Source: an uncultured Clostridia bacterium (lineage in GTDB: Bacteria > Bacillota > Clostridia > TANB77 > CAG-508). From it: a stretch of 19,391 nt of DNA. The stretch spans positions 1 to 19,391 of the forward strand of contig CAKPOC010000016.1 in the NCBI GenBank assembly GCA_934169535.1, written 5' to 3'. The notes below the pieces were generated by a model, which was given only the letters and a program-made list of their open reading frames with translations, was not told the origin of the DNA and did no database searches. Both the position numbers and the translations under genes were made by a program. Shown one piece after another: positions 1 through 6,695 of the stretch. Numbering within the stretch: the stretch's first letter is position 1; every line of letters begins with the position of its first letter.

Positions 1-742
1 GGTTTATTCCTGCTAAAAATGCACATTCTGCTAAATCTAAATCTGTTACAGGCTTATTAAAATAATATTTTGATCCAAGTGCAACACCATAAACATCTGA
101 TCCTACGAAAATTAGATTTAGATATGATTCTAATATTTGATCTTTTGAAAGTTTTGTTTCTAGGTTATATGCTCTTGAAATTTCTCTTATTTTTCTTTGA
201 ATTCCGGCAATTCCCGAATCGTCATTATCTTTCATTAAGTTTTTTACTAATTGCTGAGTTATTGTACTTCCTCCATAAGAAGAACTTCCACCATGCAATA
301 TGTATGTTACAGTTGCTCCTAATGTTCTTTTTAAGTCTACACCTTGGTGAGTATAAAATCTTTCGTCTTCTATTGCTATATACGCATTTTGCAAATTTTT
401 AGGGATTTGGTCTAACGTTACAGCCTCTCTTTTTTCAAGTCCTGAAACACTTCCAATTTCTTCTGTTCCATCATTTGCAAGTAAAACTGTATTTGTAGCA
501 CTTTCTATTTTTTTCTCTGTTTTTGTTGCCCATTCAGAATCACTTCCCATTATAGCAAAAATTGCTCCTACTCCTACAACAAATAGTACTAGTATTGCTA
601 TTACTAATATTTTTATTAATAGCTTGAACTTTGGATGTCTTTTCCAAAAGCCTTTTTTCTTTTTATTTTGAGTATTTATTTCGCTAGAATTATTTTTTTT
701 GTTTTGATAACTTTTTTTATTATTTCTATTAGATTTTTTCAT
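1..742 (-). CDS. Class A penicillin-binding protein, N-terminal part (cut by window edge)
   Basis: Bifunctional peptidoglycan synthase (PBP1A/1B type): it polymerises lipid II with its GT51 domain and cross-links with a transpeptidase domain that lies beyond the window. The 247 visible residues show a basic, Lys/Asn-rich cytoplasmic tail (1-40), one membrane anchor (about 41-65) and the GT51 domain. Seen there are motif 1 EDERFYTHQG (125-134, catalytic Glu125), motif 2 GGSTITQQLVKN (157-168), motif 3 RKIRE (183-187) and the KDQILESYLN segment (200-209). The ATG at 742 is preceded by GGAGGT about 4 bases upstream, which fixes the start. The frame is open to base 1. It lies 48 bases downstream of dprA on the same strand. 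The family call is firm; the exact paralogue cannot be told without the C-terminus. Confidence 0.95.
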   Translation of the reverse strand, partial: MKKSNRNNKKSYQNKKNNSSEINTQNKKKKGFWKRHPKFKLLIKILVIAILVLFVVGVGAIFAIMGSDSEWATKTEKKIESATNTVLLANDGTEEIGSVSGLEKREAVTLDQIPKNLQNAYIAIEDERFYTHQGVDLKRTLGATVTYILHGGSSSYGGSTITQQLVKNLMKDNDDSGIAGIQRKIREISRAYNLETKLSKDQILESYLNLIFVGSDVYGVALGSKYYFNKPVTDLDLAECAFLAGIN

Positions 743-790
743 ACATACCTCCATATATAGAATAATACAGAATACATTATATTATATTTG

Positions 791-1690
791 CTAAAAATCT
801 TCAAGTATATCTTCTATTTTCGTAACAGCTTTTGCTCCTAATTTAATTAACTCGTTTGTGCCAGTTGAATTAGTACTTGTAATATTGCCTGGAATTGCAT
901 ATATGTTTTTACCTTGATCTAATCCAAAATCTACTGTTATTAGCGTTCCACTTTTTTGTTTTGCCTCTATTACTAAAATTGCATTTGATATGCCACTTAT
1001 TATTCTATTTCTGGAAGGGAATGTATATTTACTAGGTTTTGTTCCTATTAAATATTCTGATACCAATAATCCTTCTTGCTTTAATATTTGTTCTTCTAAA
1101 TTTTTATTTTCTGGAGGATAAATATATTCCAAACTGTTTCCTAAAATTCCTATTGTTTTAGCTTTATATTTTAATGTTCCTAAATGAGAAAAAGAATCAA
1201 TTCCCCTTGCACATCCACTTACTACTACAAAATTATTTTGTGCTAACTTTGTTGCAAAATCTAACGCTACTTTTTGTCCATACTTACTATATTCCCTGCA
1301 TCCTATTACTGCTATTTTATTATTATGTTTTAATAAATTTATATTTCCTTTGTAATATAAACATATTGGGTAATCATATATTTGTTTTAGTTCTTTAGGA
1401 TATAATTTTTCCTTATATGTTATTACATTTATTTTTAATTTTTGCATAGTATCAATCTTTTGTTTTATGTTTTTTCTTGTAGAAGGGTCCAATATTTTTT
1501 CAATTAATATTTTTTTATTTTCTTCATTGATTTTTATTTCTTCTGCATTTAAGGTTTTTTCTAGCTCATCCCTCTTTTTTTGAAAAAGATTTTCTGGTTC
1601 ATCATACATTTTTAGTAATTTTATTTTTGTGCTTGGGCTAACCTCTAACCCTGATAGCCATATATAAAAATATATTTTTTCATTATTCAT
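791..1690 (-). CDS. dprA: DNA-processing protein DprA/Smf
   Basis: Cytosolic single-strand DNA binding protein that loads RecA onto incoming DNA during natural transformation; it is also widely kept in species not known to be competent. The Rossmann-like DprA domain spans roughly residues 90-290, with VIGCREYS (128-135), SGCARGID (158-165), GILGNSLEYIYPPEN (181-195), SEYLIGTKP (211-219), FPSRNRIISGIS (224-235) and IEAKQKSGTL (241-250). Residues 1-80 form the helical N-terminal part. At 299 residues it matches short DprA proteins lacking a C-terminal winged-helix domain. The start overlaps the end of folD by 8 bases (ATGAATAA junction) and has no clear Shine-Dalgarno sequence, so translation is probably coupled to folD. 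Confidence 0.95.
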   Translation of the reverse strand: MNNEKIYFYIWLSGLEVSPSTKIKLLKMYDEPENLFQKKRDELEKTLNAEEIKINEENKKILIEKILDPSTRKNIKQKIDTMQKLKINVITYKEKLYPKELKQIYDYPICLYYKGNINLLKHNNKIAVIGCREYSKYGQKVALDFATKLAQNNFVVVSGCARGIDSFSHLGTLKYKAKTIGILGNSLEYIYPPENKNLEEQILKQEGLLVSEYLIGTKPSKYTFPSRNRIISGISNAILVIEAKQKSGTLITVDFGLDQGKNIYAIPGNITSTNSTGTNELIKLGAKAVTKIEDILEDF

Positions 1691-2534
1691 TATTTTGCAT
1701 TTTACATGCTTTTATTACATTATTCATTAGCATTGCTATTGTCATTGGGCCAACTCCCCCAGGTACTGGTGTTATAAAAGATGTTTTAGGTTCTACATTA
1801 TTAAAGTCTACATCTCCTACAACTTTTCCTTCTTTATTTCGGTTCATACCTACGTCAATAACTACAGCACCTTTTTTTACCATATTTTCTGTAACCATTT
1901 TTTCTTTTCCAACGGCACTTATTAGTATATCTGCTTTTTTAGTTATCTCTTCTATATTTTGCGTTTTTGAATGACATACTGTAACTGTTGCATTTTTATT
2001 TAATAAACATTGTGCCAATGGTTTTCCTACAATATTGCTTCTGCCAATAATTACTGCATTTTTTCCTTCTATTGGTATATTATAATATTCAAGCATTTTT
2101 ATTATTCCATATGGCGTACATGGAACAAAAGAATCTTGTTTTGTTACTAATTTTCCAACATTTATTGGATTAAAACCATCTACATCTTTTTGTGGTGCTA
2201 TTGTATTAAATGCTTGCTGTATATTTAATCCTTTAGGTACTGGGCTTTGTAATAAAATGCCATGTATATCCTTTCTTTTATTTAGTTTTTGAATTATATT
2301 TAATAATTCTTCAATAGTTGTAGATTCCTTTAATAGAATTTCTTCATATTCAATTCCAACTTCGTTGCATGCTTTACTTTTGTTCCTTACATATACTTTT
2401 GACGCACTATCTTCTCCAACTAAAATCACTGCAAGTTTTGCAATTATATTTTTATTTTTTAGTTCGTCATTTTCCTTCTTTAAATTTTTTCTAATTTCTG
2501 CCGCTAAAGCTTTTCCATCTATTATTTTTCCCAT
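1683..2534 (-). CDS. folD: Bifunctional methylenetetrahydrofolate dehydrogenase/cyclohydrolase FolD
   Basis: Interconverts 5,10-methylene-THF, 5,10-methenyl-THF and 10-formyl-THF, feeding purine and formyl-Met-tRNA synthesis in the cytosol. At 283 residues it has the family length. Visible are the active-site segment YVRNKSKAC (48-56, with Tyr48 and Lys52), LLQSPVPKG (94-102), DVDGFNP (117-123), PCTPYGI (138-144), the dinucleotide-binding stretch VIIGRSNIVGKP (161-172) and the C-terminal TPVPGGVGPMT signature. AAAGGA about 10 bases upstream supports the ATG. It sits between dinB (14-base gap) and dprA (8-base overlap), so the three are probably one transcript. Confidence 0.97.
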   Translation of the reverse strand: MGKIIDGKALAAEIRKNLKKENDELKNKNIIAKLAVILVGEDSASKVYVRNKSKACNEVGIEYEEILLKESTTIEELLNIIQKLNKRKDIHGILLQSPVPKGLNIQQAFNTIAPQKDVDGFNPINVGKLVTKQDSFVPCTPYGIIKMLEYYNIPIEGKNAVIIGRSNIVGKPLAQCLLNKNATVTVCHSKTQNIEEITKKADILISAVGKEKMVTENMVKKGAVVIDVGMNRNKEGKVVGDVDFNNVEPKTSFITPVPGGVGPMTIAMLMNNVIKACKMQNNE

Positions 2535-2548
2535 ATTTTTATTTTCCT

Positions 2549-3773
2549 TTATTCTTTTAATCTTAATAATTTATTTATATTCATTTTTCCAGCTCTTGTA
2601 ATTACGTCATATCCGTATTTTTCTTTTAAGTAATCTATTGTTCTATCCATTTTTTGCTGTTTTTCGTCAGCCTTTTCTTTTTTTTCAAATAAATTAAGTT
2701 GTTCTTCTTCATTTTGTGAAATAGTTGATATTCTAAGTCCTATTAATCTTATGTTTTTGTTCCTCGTTGAATAAAATAATTCTCCCAGCAATTTTTTTGC
2801 TTCGCTAAAAATTAATTTTGTGCTATCTGTTTTGCCATTTATCTTTTTTTGATGTGAATAATTTTGAAAATTATTATTCTTTATTTGTACAGTTATAACA
2901 TTGGTTTGCATTTTTTGTTTTCTAAGCCTATATGAAACTTGTTCACATAAAGCAAGCAATACTTCATTTAGCTTTTCTAAGTTATTTTCATCATGTGGAA
3001 GTGTTATAGAATTACCTATTTGCTTAGGTGTTTCATCTTTTGTTTTTACTTCTTCATTGTCAATTCCATTTGCATATTCCCATATTACTTTTCCAAATTT
3101 TCCAAATTTTTTTATTATATCTTTTTGTTGTCTTTGAGCAAGTTCTCCAATAGTGTTTATCCCAATTAAATTTAGCCTTTCTTCTGTTTTTTTGCCTACC
3201 ATTATTAAATTTCCAACTGGTAGTGGCCACATCTTTTGGGGGATTTCGTCTTTATATAAAGTATGAATTTTACATGGTTTTTCAAAGTCCGATGCCATTT
3301 TGGCAAGAAGTTTGTTACTTGCAATTCCTATATTTACAGTAAATTTTAGCTCATTTTTTATCGCATTTGATATTTCTTTTGCTTTTTCCTCTATTAGTTC
3401 ACCTGGTTTTAGAAAGTGAGTCATGTCCATTGCACATTCATCTATTGAAATTTGTTCAATTTGGTCAGTGTACCTTTGGAGTATTTTTATCATATCACTA
3501 GAATATTTTCGATATGTTGCAAAATTTCCTTTATATACTTTTATATTAGGACATTTTTTGCGTGCTTGATACAAAGTTTCTCCGAGTTTTTATTCCAAAC
3601 TCCTTTGCAAGTTGACTTTTGGCAAGGACAATCCCACTTCTTTGTTTTTCATCTCCACCTATTACTGCAGGAATATTCCTAATGTCTATCTTTTCACCAT
3701 TATTTAATTTTTCCACTGCAGTCCATGATAAAAAAGCATTATTTACATCAACATATAATATTAAACGTTCCAT
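2549..3773 (-). CDS. dinB: Y-family DNA polymerase (DinB/Pol IV type), needs +1 shift at an in-frame CGG
   Basis: Error-prone translesion polymerase. Read as one protein with the C at 3584 skipped it gives 407 residues, a normal length. Before the shift (1-63): catalytic Asp9 in YVDVNNAFLSW and AKSQLAKEFGIKT. After it: GETLYQARKKCP, the catalytic pair Asp111-Glu112 in SIDECAMD, helix-hairpin-helix and little-finger regions, and a textbook beta-clamp motif QLNLF (about 358-362). Without the shift the product would end 12 codons after the CGG. The start is the ATG at 3773, with GGTGG 8 bases upstream; an upstream in-frame TTG at 3818 is the -35 box, not a start. A consensus promoter with a LexA box precedes it, as expected for an SOS polymerase. 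It could be a simple frameshift mutant, but two other genes here break in exactly the same way. Confidence 0.9.
3582..3584 (-). other. In-frame CGG codon at the +1 shift point of dinB
   Basis: Codon 64 of dinB reads CGG in the starting frame (AAA ACT CGG AGA AAC), and TAA follows 12 codons later. Skipping the C at 3584 gives ACT GGA GAA ACT TTG, that is KTGETL, the expected Y-family continuation. The P-site codon ACT cannot re-pair well one base downstream, which argues against classic P-site slippage. Confidence 0.85.
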
Positions 3774-3789
3774 ATCTATCACCACCGCA

Positions 3790-3818
3790 ATTATAGAACA
3801 TTTGTTTTTGTCTGTCAA
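3790..3818 (-). promoter_or_regulatory. Consensus sigma-A promoter of dinB-folD-dprA
   Basis: On the minus strand TTGACA (3818-3813) and TATAAT (3795-3790) are separated by exactly 17 bases, a perfect match to the housekeeping consensus. Transcription would begin near 3783, only about 10 bases before the dinB ATG, so the leader is almost absent and the ribosome binding site may be partly cut. The spacer holds a LexA box. Confidence 0.85.
3796..3807. promoter_or_regulatory. LexA (SOS) box in the dinB promoter
   Basis: GAACATTTGTTT fits the Firmicutes/Clostridia LexA pattern GAAC-N4-GTTY. It lies in the spacer between the -35 and -10 boxes, where bound LexA would block RNA polymerase. This predicts damage-inducible expression of dinB and, by operon structure, of folD and dprA. 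The perfect promoter would then need tight repression, a typical SOS arrangement. Confidence 0.7.
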
Positions 3819-3867
3819 TCTATTTTTATTACTTTTTTAAAGTTTTCATCTACATTATTCGGCATTT

Positions 3868-4656
3868 TTAAACATAATGTTCTACTATTAGTACTGTTTT
3901 TTCTTTTTTCGTTTTTCCCTGATCTTCTTTTACTTTAAATTTGCCTTTTCCTCTAATTACAATCACATCATTTACTTTAATGTTTTTTGAATTTTCCTCT
4001 TGAAGTGAGTAATTCACAAATACTCTTTGGTCTTCTATAATATTTGAAGCCTCATTCCTTGAGCATTTAAGAATTTCTGAAATAATATTATCACATCTTA
4101 GCGAAGAAACTGTAATTCTTATTTCTTCGGTTTTAATTTCAGGTTTCCTTAAACCTCTTAAATGTACTTCTTCAATTGTTGCTTTGCTAAATCTAGTAAG
4201 CAATTTTAAATTTTGCAAAATATATTCACATATTTCCGGCTTTACCTCTATATCTGCACCATCTTCAAATACAATAATATCTCCTACTTTTTCTCTTTTA
4301 ACTCCTAATTTCATTATTGCACTTAAATAATCTTTATGTAGATATTTACCCTTTAGCTGGCTCGGCAATGTTATTCTTATAACTTTAATTAATGTAGAAT
4401 AATCAAACTTTTTTGAATCCATAATTTCTTTATATTTTTCTGGAAACACAATTAAAATTGCTTTTTCTAGCTCTTCATATGGAACATAAAATTCATAATT
4501 TTTTTCTTTATGTACATTTAAAATATCCTGTGCAATTTTTCTTTTATACATATCCAAAAAGTCAGTTGCGATTATTTGATTTCTTGTTTTTGCAATTTTT
4601 ACTTTGTCCAATATATTGGCTGAAAATATGTCATTTTCGCTTATTTCTTTTTTCAT
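3868..4656 (-). CDS. ylmH: YlmH-family S4-domain RNA-binding protein
   Basis: Family members bind stalled 50S subunits through the S4 domain; in Bacillus YlmH has been linked to ribosome-associated quality control alongside RqcP, and its gene usually sits with sepF and divIVA. The 262 residues match the family length: an N-terminal domain (1-90), a central region with RITLPSQLKGKYLHKDYLSA and LGVKREKVGDI (about 92-126), and the C-terminal S4 domain (about 180-240) with SSLRCDNIISEI, CSRNEASNII and VNDVIVIRGKGKFKV. Here it stands alone, without the division cluster. The ATG at 4656 has GAAGGG about 12 bases upstream and a good promoter at 4690-4718. The terminal KEDQGKTKKEK stretch is basic and probably flexible. 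Confidence 0.9.
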   Translation of the reverse strand: MKKEISENDIFSANILDKVKIAKTRNQIIATDFLDMYKRKIAQDILNVHKEKNYEFYVPYEELEKAILIVFPEKYKEIMDSKKFDYSTLIKVIRITLPSQLKGKYLHKDYLSAIMKLGVKREKVGDIIVFEDGADIEVKPEICEYILQNLKLLTRFSKATIEEVHLRGLRKPEIKTEEIRITVSSLRCDNIISEILKCSRNEASNIIEDQRVFVNYSLQEENSKNIKVNDVIVIRGKGKFKVKEDQGKTKKEKTVLIVEHYV

Positions 4657-4689
4657 AATAAAAATTTTCCCTTCATATAATTAAAAAAT

Positions 4690-4718
4690 ATTATATACAA
4701 TTGATTTTTTTTATTCAA
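4690..4718 (-). promoter_or_regulatory. Promoter of ylmH
   Basis: On the minus strand TTGAAT (4718-4713), a 17-base spacer that begins with eight A, and TATAAT (4695-4690). It is back to back with the tRNA-Gln promoter. Confidence 0.75.
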
Positions 4719-4726
4719 CTATTTTA

Positions 4727-4755
4727 TTGCATTTTGGAAAAATATATGTTATTAT
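4727..4755 (+). promoter_or_regulatory. Promoter of tRNA-Gln
   Basis: TTGCAT (4727-4732), a 17-base spacer and TATTAT (4750-4755). The predicted start near 4762 leaves a leader of about 9 bases before the tRNA. Confidence 0.7.
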
Positions 4756-4770
4756 TACAAAAGTAAATAT

Positions 4771-4845
4771 TGGGGTATAGCCAAGCGGTAAGGCATCGGA
4801 CTCTGACTCCGACATTCCTAAGTTCGAATCTTAGTACCCCAACCA
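4771..4845 (+). tRNA. tRNA-Gln (anticodon CUG)
   Basis: Complete cloverleaf: acceptor TGGGGTA/TACCCCA, D arm with AGCGGTAAGG, anticodon stem TCGGA/TCCGA around the loop CTCTGAC (anticodon CTG, reads CAG), T arm CTAAG-TTCGAAT-CTTAG, discriminator A and encoded CCA. The 5' half is typical of Firmicutes tRNA-Gln. A CUG isoacceptor in so AT-rich a genome implies a second tRNA-Gln(UUG) elsewhere. Confidence 0.95.
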
Positions 4846-4849
4846 AAAA

Positions 4850-4881
4850 AGTGAATTAGAAAAATCTAATCCACTTATTTT
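4850..4881. terminator. Bidirectional terminator between tRNA-Gln and the DUF1540 gene
   Basis: Ten-base stem 4850-4859/4866-4875 with a 6-base loop. The stem has one A-C mismatch read on the plus strand, which becomes a G-T wobble on the minus strand. A T-rich tail follows on both sides. It would end tRNA-Gln (plus) and the peroxiredoxin operon (minus), which converge here. Confidence 0.8.
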
Positions 4882-5061
4882 TTATTCTTTTTCATTTTTA
4901 TAGCTTGAGCACATTGACTCATCTGGTTGTTTAGTTTGGCAGCCTTCTACTGGTGTTACAATTATATTCTCTAAGTTGCAAAGTTGCCTTTGATTATTAT
5001 TATACTTACATGATGTAACTGTACAATTTATAGTTTGTGTGTCTTTATTTGTTTGTTTCAT
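4882..5061 (-). CDS. DUF1540 domain protein
   Basis: Small cysteine-rich protein of 59 residues with the DUF1540 pattern: INCTVTSCKYN near the N-terminus, then CNLENIIV, and a C-terminal CQTKQPDESMCSSY. The five cysteines suggest metal binding; the family has no firm function and is common in Clostridia. The start is the ATG at 5061, with a perfect AAAGGAGG 7-8 bases upstream; a longer reading from 5100 lacks such a site. It is the last gene of the peroxiredoxin group, just before the bidirectional terminator. Confidence 0.85.
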   Translation of the reverse strand: MKQTNKDTQTINCTVTSCKYNNNQRQLCNLENIIVTPVEGCQTKQPDESMCSSYKNEKE

Positions 5062-5102
5062 AATAGCCTCCTTTAGGGTTATTATTTCTTTTTTTTGCAA
5101 AA

Positions 5103-5402
5103 TTATTCTGCAAAAATTGCATCACTTTTTGAATTCATCTCTATTTGTGATTTTATATTTTTTCTAGTGTTAGCCCATACGCCAATTAATGTTAAAATAA
5201 AAAATATTTCTCCTAAAATTATTATACTAAAGAGAATTTTCAACAATTTATCTAAAAATTTATTTGATTTTCTTACTCTTTTTTGTGTTTTTTCAGTATC
5301 TTTAGCAAGTTTAGTTATGTCTATTCCATATTGCTTTTGCATTTCATTTTCTATTTTTCTTTGTGTTTTCTCAATTTCTTCCCAATCTTCTTTAGTTCCC
5401 AT
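5103..5402 (-). CDS. Small single-pass membrane protein, function unknown
   Basis: 99 residues, family not recognised. Residues 1-50 are charged and probably helical or coiled coil (EEIEKTQRKIENEMQKQYG, then many Lys/Arg). One strongly hydrophobic segment (about 53-76, LLKILFSIIILGEIFFILTL) is a membrane helix, and a short polar tail follows. AGGAG about 8 bases before the ATG supports the start. It lies 55 bases downstream of the peroxiredoxin and 41 upstream of the DUF1540 gene on the same strand, so the three are likely co-transcribed. Positive charge just before the helix suggests that the long N-terminal part is cytoplasmic. Confidence 0.75.
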   Translation of the reverse strand: MGTKEDWEEIEKTQRKIENEMQKQYGIDITKLAKDTEKTQKRVRKSNKFLDKLLKILFSIIILGEIFFILTLIGVWANTRKNIKSQIEMNSKSDAIFAE

Positions 5403-5457
5403 ATCTCTTTCTCCTTTGAAAGGATTTTATCATATATTTCACAAAAATGCTAGGATT

Positions 5458-6229
5458 TTACTTAAAATTTTTCCATTGGAGTGTTCTTGGCTGTTGTCTT
5501 TGTTTTAGTGGTTCTTCTTTTCTTATCTGATTATTTACCGGTACATTATTGTTGCTACTGTATTCTCTATTTCTTGGTTCTTCAAAAGCTAAATACCAGC
5601 TCGTTCCACTTTTATTTTTCTCTATTTCTATATTTCTTTTTTCCAGTTCCTCAAAAGTTTTTGGTGGTTTTCTTATCATAACCTCTCCTGGAACCCAGTT
5701 TGCTGGAGCAAGTAAATTATTGGCATCTACACTTTGCAGCGCCCTTACTACCCTTAATATTTCAGATACATTTCTGCCTATTGTCATCGGATATGTTAAT
5801 ATTGCCCTTATTGTAAGTTTATCATCTATTATGTACACACTTCGCACAGTTTCAGTATTTGACACAGCGCTTGAAATCATTCCATATTTTCTTGCAATCT
5901 CTCCACTTCTATCTGCAATTATTGGAAATGGTATTTTTGTTCCTGTTTTTACATATATATCATATTCCCACGCCAAATGAGAGGCATTGCTATCAATGCT
6001 TAGTCCCAAAAGTGCACAATTTATTTGCGAAAAATAGTTATTTGCTTTTGCAAATGCAATTATCTCGGTCGTGCAAGTAGGGGTAAAATCACCCGGATGC
6101 GAAAAAAATACCAGCCACTTTCCTTTATAATTTTCTAATTTTATGTCTCCGCATTGTAGATTGAGCTGTAAATTTTGGAGCTTGCTCTCCTATTTTTACA
6201 TTGCCATTCACCATTAATTCATAATCCAT
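5458..6229 (-). CDS. 1-Cys peroxiredoxin (Prx6 type), needs +1 shift at an in-frame CGG
   Basis: Thiol peroxidase reducing peroxides in the cytosol. With the C at 6151 skipped it reads as 256 residues: VKIGEQAPKFTAQSTM before the shift, GDIKLENYKGKW after it, then the peroxidatic motif HPGDFTPTCTTE, LGLSIDSNASHLAW, PFPIIADRSGEIARKYGM and the C-terminal dimerisation part with ANWVPGEVMI, all in the order of the Prx6 subfamily. Without the shift a TAA follows the CGG after 7 more codons, before the catalytic Cys. The ATG at 6229 has GGGAG about 9 bases upstream. The last 40 residues or so form an Asn/Gln/Arg-rich tail beyond the usual family end. A calling method without frameshifts would start this gene at an internal TTG (6009) and lose the active site. 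Confidence 0.9.
6149..6151 (-). other. In-frame CGG codon at the +1 shift point of the peroxiredoxin
   Basis: Codon 27 reads CGG in the starting frame (ACA ATG CGG AGA CAT). Skipping the C at 6151 gives ATG GGA GAC ATA, the conserved S/T-x-G-D-I segment of Prx6-type proteins. The following six bases, CGGAGA, match the dinB site. ATG in the P site cannot slip +1 by normal re-pairing. Confidence 0.85.
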
Positions 6230-6292
6230 AAAAAATAACTCCCTTCATACTATTAATTATATTATGTAGAAAATTATTTTTTAGTTCTTTTT

Positions 6293-6335
6293 ACAAAAAA
6301 ATACCTCTTTAAATTATATAATTTAGAGAGGTATT
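6293..6335 (-). terminator. Terminator after the glmM operon
   Basis: A 16-base inverted repeat (6300-6315/6320-6335) with one mismatch and a 4-base loop is followed on the minus strand by TTTTTTTG. It is placed just after the stop of the small membrane protein gene. The peroxiredoxin promoter probably lies in 6240-6290, where a TATAAT-like box but no good -35 is visible. Confidence 0.85.
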
Positions 6336-6341
6336 TTTATT

Positions 6342-6680
6342 TTAAACTTTTGACCAGAACCAGTTTAAACTGTCATCTATACTTTTTTTCTTTTCTACTT
6401 TTGCTTGGATATCGTCTATCCATAAGTAAGAAATGAAAGATAAGAATATAAATACAAAGTCTACTAACAAGCTTCTTGTTAAAGCCGCATAAACAGTTTC
6501 TGCCATATTTTTTATTAACATTAATTCCATACAATGAGCAACTAAAATTAGTAAGAATACAAATAACATAGTTGCTGGTATTGCGCTCTTGTGTGTCTCT
6601 TTTCCTAACATTAATACTAGTACAAAAAGAATTAATGCTAAAAGTAAAGTTACAGAATTTGTAAAATCAATATAAGGCAT
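6342..6680 (-). CDS. Small multi-pass membrane protein, function unknown
   Basis: 112 residues, family not recognised. Three hydrophobic segments are clear: about 8-25 (VTLLLALILFVLVLML), 34-55 (ATMLFVFLLILVAHCMELML) and 69-88 (LLVDFVFIFLSFISYLW); a polar, Lys-rich tail follows. A strong AAAGGAGG about 9 bases upstream sets the ATG. It starts 15 bases after glmM and shares its transcript and terminator. The glmM context would allow a cell-envelope role, but nothing in the protein shows one. Confidence 0.8.
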   Translation of the reverse strand: MPYIDFTNSVTLLLALILFVLVLMLGKETHKSAIPATMLFVFLLILVAHCMELMLIKNMAETVYAALTRSLLVDFVFIFLSFISYLWIDDIQAKVEKKKSIDDSLNWFWSKV

Positions 6681-6695
6681 TTTATTCTTCCTCCT

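Noticed and set aside
2549..3773. dinB as an ordinary pseudogene
   Set aside because: Consensus promoter, LexA box, catalytic residues and clamp motif are all intact, and the break is of the same kind as in essential rbgA.
3774..3818. Longer dinB N-terminus starting at TTG 3818
   Set aside because: TTGACA at 3818-3813 is the -35 box and TATAAT follows after 17 bases; the ATG at 3773 gives the normal Y-family N-terminus.
5062..5100. Longer DUF1540 protein starting at 5100
   Set aside because: The ATG at 5061 has a perfect AAAGGAGG, which lies inside the proposed extension.
5549..5980. Plus-strand open frames opposite the peroxiredoxin and many other genes
   Set aside because: They are antisense shadows: hydrophobic low-complexity translations without ribosome binding sites, opposite well-conserved genes.
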